This document shows positions 22,911 to 34,988 of a stretch of 64,000 bases of DNA, piece by piece. The notes under the pieces are model-generated. The model did no database searches and was not told where the DNA came from. It worked only from the letters and a program-made list of their open reading frames with translations. A program made the position numbers and the translations under genes. Source of the DNA: Drosophila miranda (taxonomy: Eukaryota > Arthropoda > Insecta > Diptera > Drosophilidae); the NCBI RefSeq assembly GCF_003369915.1, contig NC_046673.1, positions 20,575,718 to 20,639,717 on the forward strand, given 5' to 3'. Within the stretch, counting starts at the first letter, position 1; each line of letters begins with the position of its first letter.

Positions 22911-25439
22911 GCCATAAAACCGTATCTGTATCGCTCCGATTTTTCCATTTTCCCCTTTTCCCCATTTCCTCCCCCCATTGTTATCGTTGCGGGGTCCGTC
23001 GACCCTCGAAATGCGTTTACCATCCTGATAAGTTTTCCTCCTTGGCTGGCCCGGCCCGCTGATTGACGAGCGGATCTTCGGGGCAAACAAAAATTAAACT
23101 CGTACCACGATCGAGGTCGATTTATATTCTATTCAAATCGATTTGGCCAACAAATGAAGTCCATTCCGGGAGGGGGACTCGGTTCTACGCATCTTATTTT
23201 CTCTATGGAACTACTCGTTGAACAGTTGCTTGGCATTTTCATTAGTGCTTACCGATGAATGGCATTTGGAAGTATCTACTCGTATAATCTGTTCTTTCTT
23301 TTGAAAGTTTCTAAAAAACGATTTGAATAATGTGAAATCAATTATACTTCCGTTATAATGTGTTGGAATGGCATATGTATAAAGTCTTTTAATTGTCTGC
23401 CTATTTTTCGGTTGTCTCAGATTTATTTGTATATATTTGGGCATTTCCATCTTAAAAATTTCAATATAATTGCATTTACTTTAATCCGAAAACCTTTTTA
23501 AATAAGCCAAGGTCTACTTTAAGGCCAAGGCCGGTAATTTTCTTTAATATTGTCTCCTATATGAAAGATGACTCTTTGTAAAAGTATTTTCTCAAAGTCT
23601 CTCTAACATATTGAACTATGTTTTATTATCTATTAACTCTGAATATTATATATATATTAGCACAACAAATTTATTACAGTTTGTCCTACCCTGTTTGCAG
23701 AGTTTTGCGATTTTGTAGCCCAACCTCAAAATTCACTTTGTTTTTTGTAATATATCGTCAGTTTATATTTTGGCTTATATTTTCAAAATTGTACGAACGA
23801 TTATTGTACATTTTTTGTTTATATATAGGGCTACCCAATTACTATTCAACTGGAATAATTTGTATTTTAAATTTTTGACTTTTTCATTACTTTTTTAAAA
23901 CATTTGTGGTACGGATGTAGCTTAAGATATAATTATATACTGCTCAAATAGATATGAGTCTATCAATAATTGTGAAATTAAAGGAGATATGTACATTCTT
24001 CTGTGCACTTATGTACTTATTTAAGTACTCCCCAATTTGTAGTATTGTAACCGTAACGCAAGCCAATTAAATCATGAATTAAGTACGATGTACTTAAATA
24101 TATCGACTATAGAAAATCCGTCACCCAGATTGCTTGATTTTGATTTTATTTAAATGAGAAAAGGCAGAAGCTATGTATCTCAAAAGAAGAATCTTAATCC
24201 CAAAAAAATTATAAAGTTATTGGTAGAAAATGAGCCCACATGGACAATAAAGTATTTACAGCTTTTTGGCTTTAGGGCTACAGGTACGACTATGGCAAAT
24301 ATAGCAGCTATAGCCGCCCACTGATCGTAAGCATAGATAATGTACCCTGTACTCCACGCATGGGAGATACAAGAATACATATACAGAGCCAAAATATATA
24401 TATATACAGACATATGTACATACTGCAGGAGTAATCGGATGGAACGATCAGTGAGGCATGCGACACATGGTCCCGTTATCATTAGTATTGTCGCTTTGGT
24501 GACGTTTAACCTGCACCTCCTCCAACGCCCTCGCTACCTCCACCGCCACCTCAACCGACACGAAACGAAACGAGACGGCACTTCAATCTCAATTTCACAC
24601 GCTCCGAAAAAAATCTGAAATGAATTTCTCAAAAACTGTGACAAGCCATCAAATGTCCGACAATCATTAGTCACAGGAGAATTTTGACACGCGAGAGATC
24701 GGCGAAGGGAGATTGATTATATGGCATATTGAACTTTGACCAAAGACCCGCACACGTAACCGGAGGAAACCGAACAGAGCCGATTCTATACGATCCTATA
24801 CGATACGAAAAACAGAAAATCGTAGTCTAAAAGTGTTCCTTAGAGGAAATACTTTCCACTCTCTGATCGCAGCAGCATCAAAGAGCTCCGTGGATGTCTA
24901 AAATTTAATAACGCTATATCTTCTTGTATCTCCTCATCTACCAGCCCCCCGCCCCCCTGCCCCTCTGGCTGTGGTCCTCTCATAAATAAGAACAAATTGG
25001 CATGCAATTCGCCTTAGAGCAGCGACCAAGTAGAACATAAATTTCTCAACACTTGCATAAAATTTCTACAAAAACAACGATCAAGAACAAACAGATGTGT
25101 CGCCGACTGATTGAAGGGAGTGGTACGGCAAGGGGAGGAGGTTGCATGGGGCAAGATGGGAGGATGGAATAGGCAGAGGTAAAGAGGGGCATTTAATAAG
25201 GGGAGGTGGCGTATTTTTTCGGGAATAATTTCAATTGCAGGCACAGAAAACCCAATGAATTTTGTTGATAATTTTCGTATACAAATGCATTGTATATGGT
25301 GTACTCTATTGTAGAATTCTTGTATGTAATAAGGGTCAAAAGGTCAAGGAAGAGATAATGGACGATAGCTTATGAGTGTGTACTTTTTAATAAAGGAAAT
25401 ACATACCCATTTACAGATATAAGCCCGTTGAGTAAAGGA

Positions 25440-25636
25440 CTTAAATGTATATACTCGTTGTGGAAAGAAATAAGACGGGCGGATGGACCGACAGACATGG
25501 CTATATTGACTCTGCTATTGATGCTGATCAAGAATATATATACTTTATGGGGTCGGAAATGTTTCCTTCTGGGTGTTACACACACATCCATTTTCACCAC
25601 AAAATACGGGATTCGCTATTGCAATATTGTCATATG
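25440..25636 (+). mobile_element. Same element family, copy 2, ends missing
   Basis: Shares GATGCTGATCAAGAATATAT, ACTTTATGGGGTCGGAAA and TCCATTTTCACCACAAA with the element at 22396. The inverted ends are not recognisable, so this copy is older or truncated. Confidence 0.5.
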
Positions 25637-28600
25637 ACATTCCATGCGATCCAAGTCAAGAAGAAATTTTTCCCCCCAAAAACCTCGTTTCAGAGGAGTG
25701 CAAAAAGTGCTTTGAAGATTGGTTTCAGTGGATATCCATTATCATGGAGAATGTTTTAAAATCATTTCCATTGAGACTTTGTTGGTGTTTCACTTGCCAG
25801 CCTACGTATAAGGTCGAAGATCATATTACTAACCCGACAACTGACTAACTCAAAAGTGAATGAATAACTTCACTAGGCTGTAAGTGATTCAGATACGAAG
25901 ATTGCGAATGTGTCGGGTGCTTTAACTGACTAATAGGAAGGGCAATCGTTGGACAGGTTCTACACACTACATTCATTTCTTGGCAAGATTCCAAGCCGAA
26001 CCCATGGAATTCTACGAAAATTTTGTCGGGTAGGTTCGACATCGACAGGAATGGGAATGGGAATCATCATCACCGTTTAGTTTTATCGCCATAAACACTT
26101 GAGGGGCTGATAAGTAATAATCGGCATACCCGTATGACGTATGTACATACTCGTACTATGTACATACATATCTCTGGGGGAAGGAACTTGCCGTGTTTCT
26201 ATCATCGTGCTCAAAAGTCCGGCTGTATTTCGCTCCAAATTATATACAGCACTACTAGGGCCCGGCACATGTGTGTGTCCACGCCCTATCCTATCATTAT
26301 ATGGTGATAATCAATTGGTGTGTCTGTCTGGGCTGGGCCACTTGAGAGTGGAATGAAAAATCATTTGGAAAGATGATTTGGATGCCACTGTAAAATGAAT
26401 ATTTTGGATATTTATTGTCATCCCAACGATGTGGTAGGTCCACTTCACATCCCCGTATTTGTTGTTGTAGGTGTGCGCCCTGTCGCTCTGTCGATCCGAT
26501 CTCTGGTGTTTCGATCTGGCATCTTGCATGGTGTCAAATGGCTTGAAGGTCCATGTTAGTGTCTCTCTCTCTCTCTGTATATATCTCTCTCTTTCTCATC
26601 CTTTCAAGTGGTGCGCGACGGGAAAAGAAACTGTTATTCTTATCATCTCTGAGTGTGTTTGTTGCAGGTTCCAGTGGCTGGGGCGAGGGGCTGGGGGTGC
26701 GGGCGCATCCGTAGCTAATCGCTTTGAAAGTGAAACCGTGTTTATGCTGTTGTTGTCTTCGTTTTTCCGCTTTTTGCATTCGTTCGTTCCTCGATCTTAT
26801 TTTCGTTTTGTTGTTTCCACCCGAGCCCGATCCCGAGCCCGAGCCCGACACTTGAGTCTTTGTTTATGCATTAGAGCAGCCCAGCAGCGTAACCCACAGA
26901 TTAGGGTATGCCAGGGGTATGCCAGTCAGTAGGGTATGCCTGGGACAGTCAGAAAGGGCTAAGAAGCGCTCTTGTATCATGCAAAATGATTGTGATTTAT
27001 GAGTAATCAAAGATTGAGAGGCACACAGAATGCGTGGCATGCAAGGGGTATTGTCCCTCTGATTGGAGGTTCTAGGAGGATGAAACACTTATCATTATCC
27101 TTAGTGATTCGCTAAATGATATTGGATGTTTCCCATTCAAAAGAATGTATTTTCTTAATTTTGAGGAAATATTACACTGATAAAGACGATCCAACCTACT
27201 ACTTGAGGACGGTGAAATCCTTTTCCAGGAAAGTTGTCTTTAAGAAGGTTCTGCCAAAAGATAAACCAACCCAAATCCTTGCAGATCAAAAGTTTCTCAT
27301 CATGAATGTTATGAATACGATCGAATACTACAGTCTTTAAATAGTTACAGTCGATCTTTTCCAGTAATGCGACTCGTGTATATTACGGCGTATATACAGA
27401 AAAAGTTCCCAACATGAAAGAAATGACCAAGCGGTTTCCCGAAACATACATATGTTCGTATCTCCTTCATCAGGTCAGTCCTCTAAGTACTTTAAATAAT
27501 GCTTGTACTCGTACTCGTAATTACTTGTGCCTTCACAAGGGAAGGAAGGATGTCCTTCAGGGCATCAGCTAGTCGACTACCTTCGTATTTTCCTTGTCTT
27601 GTTTTTTTTTACTGTTATTTATGCCTGGATATGGATCTTTCCTCAGAGACGCCTCAACACGCGACTCAAGTGGGAAACGGCGGCCTGACCAACCCAAAAA
27701 AAAAACGGGAACGGAACGGGAAACCCTTTTGTAGGGGGACGCATGCGCGACTGACTGTCGAGGGGAATATTTGACATATTGCTGACACGCCCACAAACAA
27801 ATCTCTCTCTGTCTTTCCCAGCCTCTGGCTCTGACTCTGTCACTCTCCACTTCAACAGGGCACAGATGGCGCACGTGCTCCGCGACTCGGGACGGGACTT
27901 GGGCTGGACACCCAACATTGTTGCTACCATTTTATGAGCCGTGAAAATTATGAAATAAAAATTGCATTTAAATAAGGAACGTTTTTGCCACTGCCATTGC
28001 CAGTGCGAAATGCAATTTCCGATGGTTTTGTGAGCAATTAATATTACACAATAGTCCAGACATTGGGATCGGGATTGGGGGGATCTCTTGCCTGTCGATT
28101 CAACGGAAATTGAGCGCATAATTCAGAAAAATGTTGTGCCTCGGATCGGATATGTCGTGCCATAAAAATCGTGTTGAAATGTGCAGCAGTGGCAGCGGCA
28201 GGAGGAGCTGCCTCTATCGCCGAGGAGCTGGCGCACTTACCGAAATTAATGCTATCGATGACAACACTGGCAGCCACAATAAAAGGCAAATGCCAAAAAT
28301 AGCAGCAAACATTATGTTGAGGAGGCTGACTCCGCTGGCAGGGCCTTGGGGAAGGAGCGAAACGACGGGTAGGGAAGGGATGGGATGACAAAGCAGCCAC
28401 AGAAATTATGATGCGATGCGATGCGATGCGATGGAGTGAGGGGAGAGGAGGGGATGGCCTGGGGCAGATGGGGACAATGTTGCCACTGCTGCACAATTAT
28501 TGCCAACTGTTAACAGATTTGTTGGCAAAGAGAAATTGAGAGAGCGAGAGAGAGATGGGAATGGGAGCGGCAACGGCAGCAACATTTGTTTGATAATGAT

Positions 28601-29346
28601 AATGGCCATGTTGACGCAATTGGCCATTGGCCCACAAGGCCCACAAAGGATTCAGTTACACCAAAGTGAAATTGAGTCATTTCCAGATGGTATTATGGCA
28701 GCAGGAACGGAACACAATGGCCACAAATCAATTTTTGTGCAGAAAGTATCTCCAATTTCGAATAACAATCATGAAACTATGAAGATAAACGAGGGAACTA
28801 TTCAGAGGATTTTAAAGTGGTTAAGAGGTAGATCAAAGATCATTTGAAGAGCAGTACATTGAAAGTAAATCCAACACAATCGAGTTCTCCGAGTAGCCCT
28901 CGGGTTGAGTGGAGCTATCAATTGGTAAAAATAAAAGCAAAATTATTAGAAAAGTGCTTGAGGGCTTTAAGACCCTATATAGGGATGGGATATACTATGG
29001 GAACGAATACTTACCGGTAGGTCTTAAGGTAAATATGTAAATATGAAACATAAGCAATGTGTTTATCTTTGAATATAGAACTTTTCTACTATGCTTGAAG
29101 CAGAAATTCCCCTCTGTGTCCTCCACACTTGCGGCAGCACTATTATTTTGGTTGATGTTGTAAATGTAAATGTTATATTACTCAATGAAAAAAAACTTTA
29201 TCTTTTTTATATGTATTTGCCTACCAAAAGTCAAAAATAGCTGCACCTCAAAAGTAATTTGAAAGTAAATATTGTAAAGGCATTCCACTGGCTGCTGCTG
29301 ATTTGAAATGCCGCCAAGCAATGGGTTCTACAGTGTGGAACGTAAC

Positions 29347-29354
29347 TATCGATA
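29347..29354. promoter_or_regulatory. Isolated DRE, exact TATCGATA
   Basis: A perfect DREF site followed by GCATATCGAC. No gene starts nearby on either strand: the RING gene ends at 29706 and reads toward it. A possible splice donor (CAG/GTAGAG) lies at 29491-29500. It may mark an unannotated transcript start. Confidence 0.3.
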
Positions 29355-29705
29355 ATTGTTGCATATCGACTGCGAATGTGCGGTTAAATTTTCAAATTTG
29401 AAAGCTCTAACACAATCTGGAGTGTTTTATGTGGATTTTCTGGAGTATTATCTGGATGTCTATTGCTTTAATGCAAACAAAAGAACACAACAGGTAGAGA
29501 TAAGGTCCACAATGCGATAGAATCCTTTTCGAACTGAAACCGAAATTTATATAGGTATTTTTTGATGATCAGTAGAACATTTCTATCGGGCTGGGATAGA
29601 TGCTTACCTTATGAAGTATTTTGCTTATTGTAGAGTTCAATGATAATGCCAAGAGATGGCAGCTGTTGGTGGGCGGTTATGTGGTTTATTCATTGGTATA
29701 TTTCA

Positions 29706-30551
29706 TTATGATGAAGCTGGTTCCGGCTTCGCGTGTATTTTGACGCCGCAGAGTGGACAGCGGAACTGGCCGTTAAACCGGGCCATGGCACAGCACCTGT
29801 GGTAGGAGTGACCGCACGGCAGACGGACCCAGCCACACCGATCCGTGGGTTCCATATACTCCCCGCAGATGATGCAAAAAAGGTCCATTATCTCGCTACA
29901 GTTCAACTTTTTGCATTTTTTTTCAATGGCAGAGCGGGCGTCTCGACGACTGCCAATTAGTTCTAATCCAGTACAGAAACAAATTACGCGATAGAGCACA
30001 TTGCCCAGACCAACAGCCGGCCAGTAGTAGAATAAAATAAAAATGGTACCGCCGAGCTGGAGTCCCTCAAAGAACATCGTGGTTTCTGGAATCAGCTGAT
30101 CGCAGTAAAGGCACTCCACCTTTAGAGCCTTAGAAGCGCTCCAAATTCGAGTGGTATGCACGGCATGGACCATAAGTAAGGCTTGTTCGATTGTCAAGCG
30201 ATCCTTCAGGCTGCCATCGTCCAGCATGCTCCGGTAGGACAACATCAGCAACCCATCAAAGACGACCAACACAATAAGAGAATTGAAGGGCGTATACTTG
30301 ATATTCAAGGGCTCCACCTGCTGCCGAGCGAACCAGTGCGTCCAATGCGATATCATCAGTAGAAAAAGGCAGTTCGGCACCATCCAGTCCAGCCTGTGTG
30401 GCATTAAACAGAGAATGTATATCATATCCACAGCATAGACTAGAAAACGTTTGTCCACATGGATCAGCTTGATCTTATACACGATATAATACACGAATGT
30501 TATGCCAATCCACAAAAAGGGATAAAGAAATTGGGAAATGTATTTATTCAT
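29706..30551 (-). CDS. Multi-pass membrane RING-finger protein, intronless
   Basis: A 281-residue frame with several hydrophobic segments (about residues 8-26, 34-52, 60-70, 92-106, 165-195) and a C-terminal RING: C226-xx-C229, C246-x-H248-xx-H251-xx-C254, C265-xx-C268 (RING-H2 type). This layout resembles membrane E3 ubiquitin ligases such as the RNFT1/RNFT2 group, which act at the ER. Substrate unknown. The ATG at 30549-30551 begins the first membrane segment and is the only good start. The absence of introns and its isolation could mean a retrogene. No orthologue is named; the RING call is strong, the membrane topology is by eye. Confidence 0.78.
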   Translation of the reverse strand: MNKYISQFLYPFLWIGITFVYYIVYKIKLIHVDKRFLVYAVDMIYILCLMPHRLDWMVPNCLFLLMISHWTHWFARQQVEPLNIKYTPFNSLIVLVVFDGLLMLSYRSMLDDGSLKDRLTIEQALLMVHAVHTTRIWSASKALKVECLYCDQLIPETTMFFEGLQLGGTIFILFYYWPAVGLGNVLYRVICFCTGLELIGSRRDARSAIEKKCKKLNCSEIMDLFCIICGEYMEPTDRCGWVRLPCGHSYHRCCAMARFNGQFRCPLCGVKIHAKPEPASS

Positions 30552-31517
30552 TTCTAAGAATCAGTTGTTCCTTCACGTACTTATATGTTGATACGAGGAA
30601 CGTTTAGATTTTTTAATTTTTTTAAATTTTGTAGAAGCGACAATATTGTTAATTTATATTAGTTTGATCTTACACTCTATGTTATAGTTATGAAATTTGA
30701 ATCCCGATAACTTTTGGGCCATAAAGCTATATTTTGTTGGACTATGGAAAGGTATGGACAACAGGCAAAAACAGCAAAGGGAAATTGCACAGCACGTACG
30801 AACCCCACCTAGCCGTGTTTATACATATGATATGCTATGAGGACGAGGAAATTGTAAATTGTCCTCATGGTATGTTTGACAAAAGCAAAAGCAGCAATTT
30901 CTCATCGGGGAAATTTTATAAACTTCCTTCCAAGGTATGTAAGCAAAAGGGGTGTATTTTAACTAACATGAGTTGCGATTTCTGGGCCGTTTTGCCTATT
31001 GTCCATACCCTATTTTTCCTTCCATTATGTAGCAAATGTGTAGGAGTCGTGTACCGTGTAGAGTTTTTTCTCCGTAAAGAAAAAAAAACAAATGTCAAAT
31101 TTGACGTTTCTGTTTGATTCTTATTTTTTTTTGTGTCAAAGAAAAAAATAAGGAATAATAACTATTCCGGCCGCTCGTTTTTTTGACCAAAGTGTCTCGT
31201 TCTCGGGTTCGTTTACGCAGCGTGCTGTTTTTTGTTGCAAATAATTCCCTGCCCTGGTCTGCTCCAAATGCCCATCCAATCCAGAGATATATATGCATCT
31301 GTGACAAATTTTCCCACTCAATTTTAACAACAATTTAAGTGGCCGGAACAACAACAAAAGTCCCTGAGTGCCGACTTTTTTAACAAAAAACTATTTTTTG
31401 TTTTAACCAACTCAGTGCAGTCGTCAATACGAAAACAGAGAGAGTGCCATCCAACGCAACAGCCTGTTGCTCGTACGCATCCTTTGACTGGACCCGAGAC
31501 CTTGATAAGAAAACATT
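30552..31517. other. Intergenic stretch with a dispersed repeat
   Basis: Holds the repeat at 30735-31010 and, from about 31130, probable promoter and 5' leader of the gene starting at 31518. An open frame at 30734-31117 lies on the repeat and has no family resemblance. Confidence 0.45.
30735..31010 (+). repeat. Dispersed repeat, copy 1 of 2
   Basis: Shares GGTATGGACAACAGGCAAA, CGTACGAACCCCACCTAGC, ATATGCTATGAGGACGAGG, TCCTCATGGTATGTT and TTTCTGGGCC with 39885-40075. The two copies are in the same orientation about 9 kb apart. Nothing in it suggests a known transposon class. Confidence 0.65.
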
Positions 31518-32324
31518 ATGTCGGGAACACTGACTCTATGTGTCTGCGACTACTGGAAACGGCGTCACTACTACAAACGCCAACCACTGGGCCCGTGCGC
31601 AGTCTCCACAACAGCTGAAGAAGTTGGGTCGGCTGCGGCACATCAAGAAAAAAAGGAATTGCGCCGCCTCCGGCTGCAGGTGGATGCCATAAACGGCAAC
31701 TATTATCTGCGTGAGTTTTTGCAGCAGCAGGTTCTGGCTGTGACGCTCCAGAACCAACACGGCGTGCAATTAATTTGGTTGGAATTCGAGCCACCGGAGC
31801 GGGACACCATTGATTACAAGTTTGCGGACATACTGTCCCACACCATCTGGGAGCACATCGAGGTGGAGAATCTAATGTCCTGGCTATCCACCCTCGGAGG
31901 TGGCTTCTCAGCCCTGGGCGAGCAGTTCGGACGATGCGTAAGTGTAGCCATAAACCTGAGGGTACAAACCACACATACGTACATATACCCTACATGAAAT
32001 ACTCTATATCCACAGGCCGAAACGGCTGGCAAGATCTCGCTGCAGCAGCTAAAGATTGGTCTGCGGCTGGGCGATCCCTTCCTACAGGCTCGCTGCAAGC
32101 TCTACTACAGTATTTCGCTGATACAGCGCGGCCATTTGCGGGCGGCCAAGCATCTGATCCGGGATCAGTATCAGTTTGCACGTGTCCATCGGGAGAAGGA
32201 TCAGAGACTGGTGCGCATGTGCCAGGGCATTTGGCTGCGTCTACGATACGAGTACGAGCAGCGGAATCTGCGGCTGAAGCAGCCACCACCATCCAAAACA
32301 ACAACAGCAACAGCAAGTCAATAG
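31518..32324 (+). CDS. Conserved protein of unknown function, 2 exons
   Basis: Coding exons 31518..31937 and 32016..32324 (242 residues), donor GTAAGT, acceptor TCCACAG, in phase. The middle (LREFLQQQVLAVTLQNQHGV, then IDYKFADILSHTIWEHIEVE) and the second exon (AGKISLQQLKIGLRLGDPFL, ARCKLYYSISLIQRGHLRAA, HLIRDQYQFA) read like a well-conserved, mostly helical metazoan protein, without membrane segments or catalytic motifs. I recognise the style of an uncharacterised conserved family but not a name. The C-terminus is a short Gln/Thr-rich tail. The first in-frame ATG is used. Confidence 0.78.
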
Positions 32325-33047
32325 ACCCCCTAGCCAAAAACAAAGAAGCTAAAAAAGATACTCTACACAGTACTCAATTCGTAATAAGCGTTACCACTTA
32401 CCATATTTAACAGTTACCATTAGGCGAGCACGGAGGCAGGAGCGGAGTCGGTTTTTATTCCAAGTTTTTAGGCAAAGTTTAATTAATTAATGTATATTCA
32501 ATAGTTCTTTTTATTATTATTATTATTTAATGTGTAATTGTATATACGTAAAAAAATGCATTTACATCATTCACTTCTCTTTTAGTTTATGTTGTTGTAT
32601 ATTATTATTATTTATTTTCAGCGGCCTGATTGTTTGCAAATAATTTAGAAAACATGATAAAAATTTTCTGTACGTCACAGGACAAAGGACATTTTTTTAC
32701 CTAGGCTAGACACAAAAGTTATGCTTAAACTGAAAATTGAACGACCCCGAATGGGGCGATGGATAAGTGCATATTATATATCATATATAAATGTGTGTGT
32801 GTTTACGAAATATTTCTGTGTTGTGTGCCCTAATATCGGTAACAGATAAACAAAGGATTTTGGGGGGCCATAAGGAGCGGATAATTTTTGAACCGAAAAT
32901 ATGATGCTTAAGTTGCTTGCATGCCACACCATCTCGATGCTGATGCCGATGCTGCCTGCTGCTGCCATTGATGTTGTAAAGCTTTGTATATATGTATAGA
33001 CTGTATTTATATAATGACGGCTGGCTCATTGCTGCTGCTGCTGCTGT
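32325..33047. other. Gap between two converging genes
   Basis: Contains the 3' untranslated sequences of the gene at 31518 (+) and of the hydrolase (-). AT-rich, with no supported coding sequence. Confidence 0.5.
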
Positions 33048-34988
33048 TCACTGCGCCAGCGTGCCCATTGGATCCCAGGCGGGCAGGACAATGGGATCCA
33101 TATCGAAGACGCGCAGCACATCATCGGGCACATACTTCTTGTCGACCACCACCTCGAAGCCAAACTCCCTGAACCAGTCGGAGCACATCACCAGATAGCC
33201 CTTCTCGCCACGATCCTCGCCCCAAGAGTTCTCCACCCGCAGCTTCTGGGCCACGCCATTCTTCTGCGAAACACACATACAACAGATTTCAAAAGTTTAA
33301 AGATGACTCGAAATATATGCAATTAGATGGTACTCACATCCACTGAGACGGCGGTGAACACCATGGCATGGGTCATGGCCGATTCGCCATAGATGAGACG
33401 GTCTGCCTTCGAAAAGGTCGTTTGTATGTCGATGTCAAAGACCAGCTTGAAATCATGGCTGCAAACAAAAACAAAAGGATCAGTATATTTATCTACATTG
33501 GGAAAGGGGCTGCTTGCGGGGCTTCACTCACACTGACATATCCTCGATGCCCTGCTTAGAGGCGAAACGTTTGCTGACCTCACAGCCAAACCATACAGCC
33601 TCACCGGCCTTCAGCGATTTAGTGACAACGGCCAGCAGGAGCTCCACAGATTGATTATTGTACAGGACGGGACGGCCGCCAACCACATTGCCCAGACAGT
33701 CGACAGTGTAGGCCTGATCGTATTTGCTTGATGGCCGGGGATCGGTCACCAGGCAAACCTTGTCCTCCACGTTAAAGTGCGGCTTCACATACCGCTCGTA
33801 GAACTCCAGCGAGCTGACGGGGCCAACAGATTGGTAGTTCTTGCTCTTATCATAGTACTCCCAGACGAATGTCTCGGCGGGTATTCCCAGGCAGATGCCC
33901 ACCACCTTGTAGATCTCCGACATTTGCTCTTGTATCTTGGCTGTGATCTCCTCCTCTGTGGGCTGCTGGTCCATCAGCACACGCAAATGGCGGGCATACT
34001 CCCGAAGCTAGAGGGGAGTAAAGGAATCAAAGATTAGCGGAGTGAATAGGGCTAAGGGAGAGGCTTTCTGTACCTTGCTTTTCAATATGGCATTCATTCG
34101 TATGCTGGACTCGCAGCTAAAGCTCTCGGGAAAGCATTTCTTTGGCATGAGACCATGTTTGGTTATCAGATTGACCAGCATATCCCACTGACCGCCATCG
34201 GAGGTGGGGTCCAGCAAGAGGAACGACACCAGGCGGCCATCAACCTTCTCGCCCCGTCGCGCCGTCTTCACAACATTGTTGAGAAAGTAATTACAGCGCT
34301 CGATCTTGTCCCAGTAGAAGAGGAAAGCCTGCGAGAACTCAAACTCATCGAGATTGTAGTTCTTCATGAAGGGCAGGCGTATGCAGTTGAGGGCAGCAAA
34401 GAGCCAGCAACGGCCGCTGCTCCGCTGATTGGTCACCGGCTTGCCCTCCGTTTCCACCTTGAAGTTGAACACGTGGTTCGTGGTCTCCAGCACCTTGCGG
34501 GAGAGGCACACATCGAACGGATCGACACGGGAGCAAACGTTCTGGGCGAGCAAGTTCTTCGGCTGGCTGTAGAAGTTTTTCCGCCACTCGCCGAGCAGTT
34601 CGCTGGTGACGGGACTGTTGCTGAAGCCGCTCTCGCTGTCCAATGGATGGATGGAGTTCTTTGAGGCGCTGTTATTGTTGCCATTTCCACCAGCGCATCC
34701 CGAGCTATTCTTGTCAGCTGCAATTAAATGGGAATGGCAACGTTCGCCCGATATTGAGTGGAATTTTCGTACTGAATGCGGTGGGTCCAGACTCTGGCTC
34801 TGGCTGCAGCTGGGGCTCTCTCCCTGATGCCACATCTGCTTCTGAATCTTGATCTTGAGGGGGATTTCTTTATAGCTGGATAAATAGTGCACGGATTGGC
34901 CCACCTGCTTGAATGCCCACCGAGAAACTGGGTAAACGAAGATCGAACCAAAAACGAGAAAATTTTGGGTGCGAATTTTACAAAACAA
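33048..34988 (-). CDS. CG1440: Bleomycin hydrolase (papain-family C1B peptidase), 4 coding exons
   Basis: Coding exons on the minus strand: 34074..34988, 33532..34007, 33338..33458 and 33048..33263, 575 residues from the first ATG. The cytosolic enzyme is a hexameric aminopeptidase that also inactivates bleomycin. The catalytic triad is visible: Cys in NQRSSGRCWLFA, His in MTHAMVF and Asn in VENSWGED. Other matches to human BLMH: LPFMKNYNLDEFEFSQAFLF, GGQWDMLVNLITKHGLMPKK and the C-terminus LPAWDPMGTLAQ. The core begins near VTSELLGEWRKNF; the preceding 120 residues (including a Met at 52) are not typical of the family, and a good acceptor (TTAATTGCAG before CTGACAAGAA, about 34720) suggests a spliced 5' exon upstream, so the real N-terminus may be shorter. 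Confidence 0.88.

Larger units (their letters stand above)
21300..29705. other. 8.4-kb stretch without a supported gene
   Basis: Both strands were read and no conserved domain or plausible exon chain was found. It contains a purine-rich tract (about 21940-22910), two short repeat copies (22396-22652 and about 25440-25636), CT and GA microsatellites near 21580 and 26565, a GAGCCC repeat near 26825, a GATGC pentamer repeat near 28410-28433, and an isolated DRE at 29347. It may hold regulatory DNA of org-1, which is a developmentally controlled gene; that is inference. Confidence 0.4.

Noticed and set aside
27116-27340. 74-residue frame on + with Lys-rich sequence
   Set aside because: No motif, no splice partners, no promoter elements; AT-rich chance frame.
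28405-28435. GATGC pentamer array as a CRISPR-like or satellite feature
   Set aside because: Only four or five units with no spacers; an ordinary microsatellite.
28500-28847. 115-residue frame on +
   Set aside because: Low complexity start and no family resemblance; a shared purine bias keeps it open.
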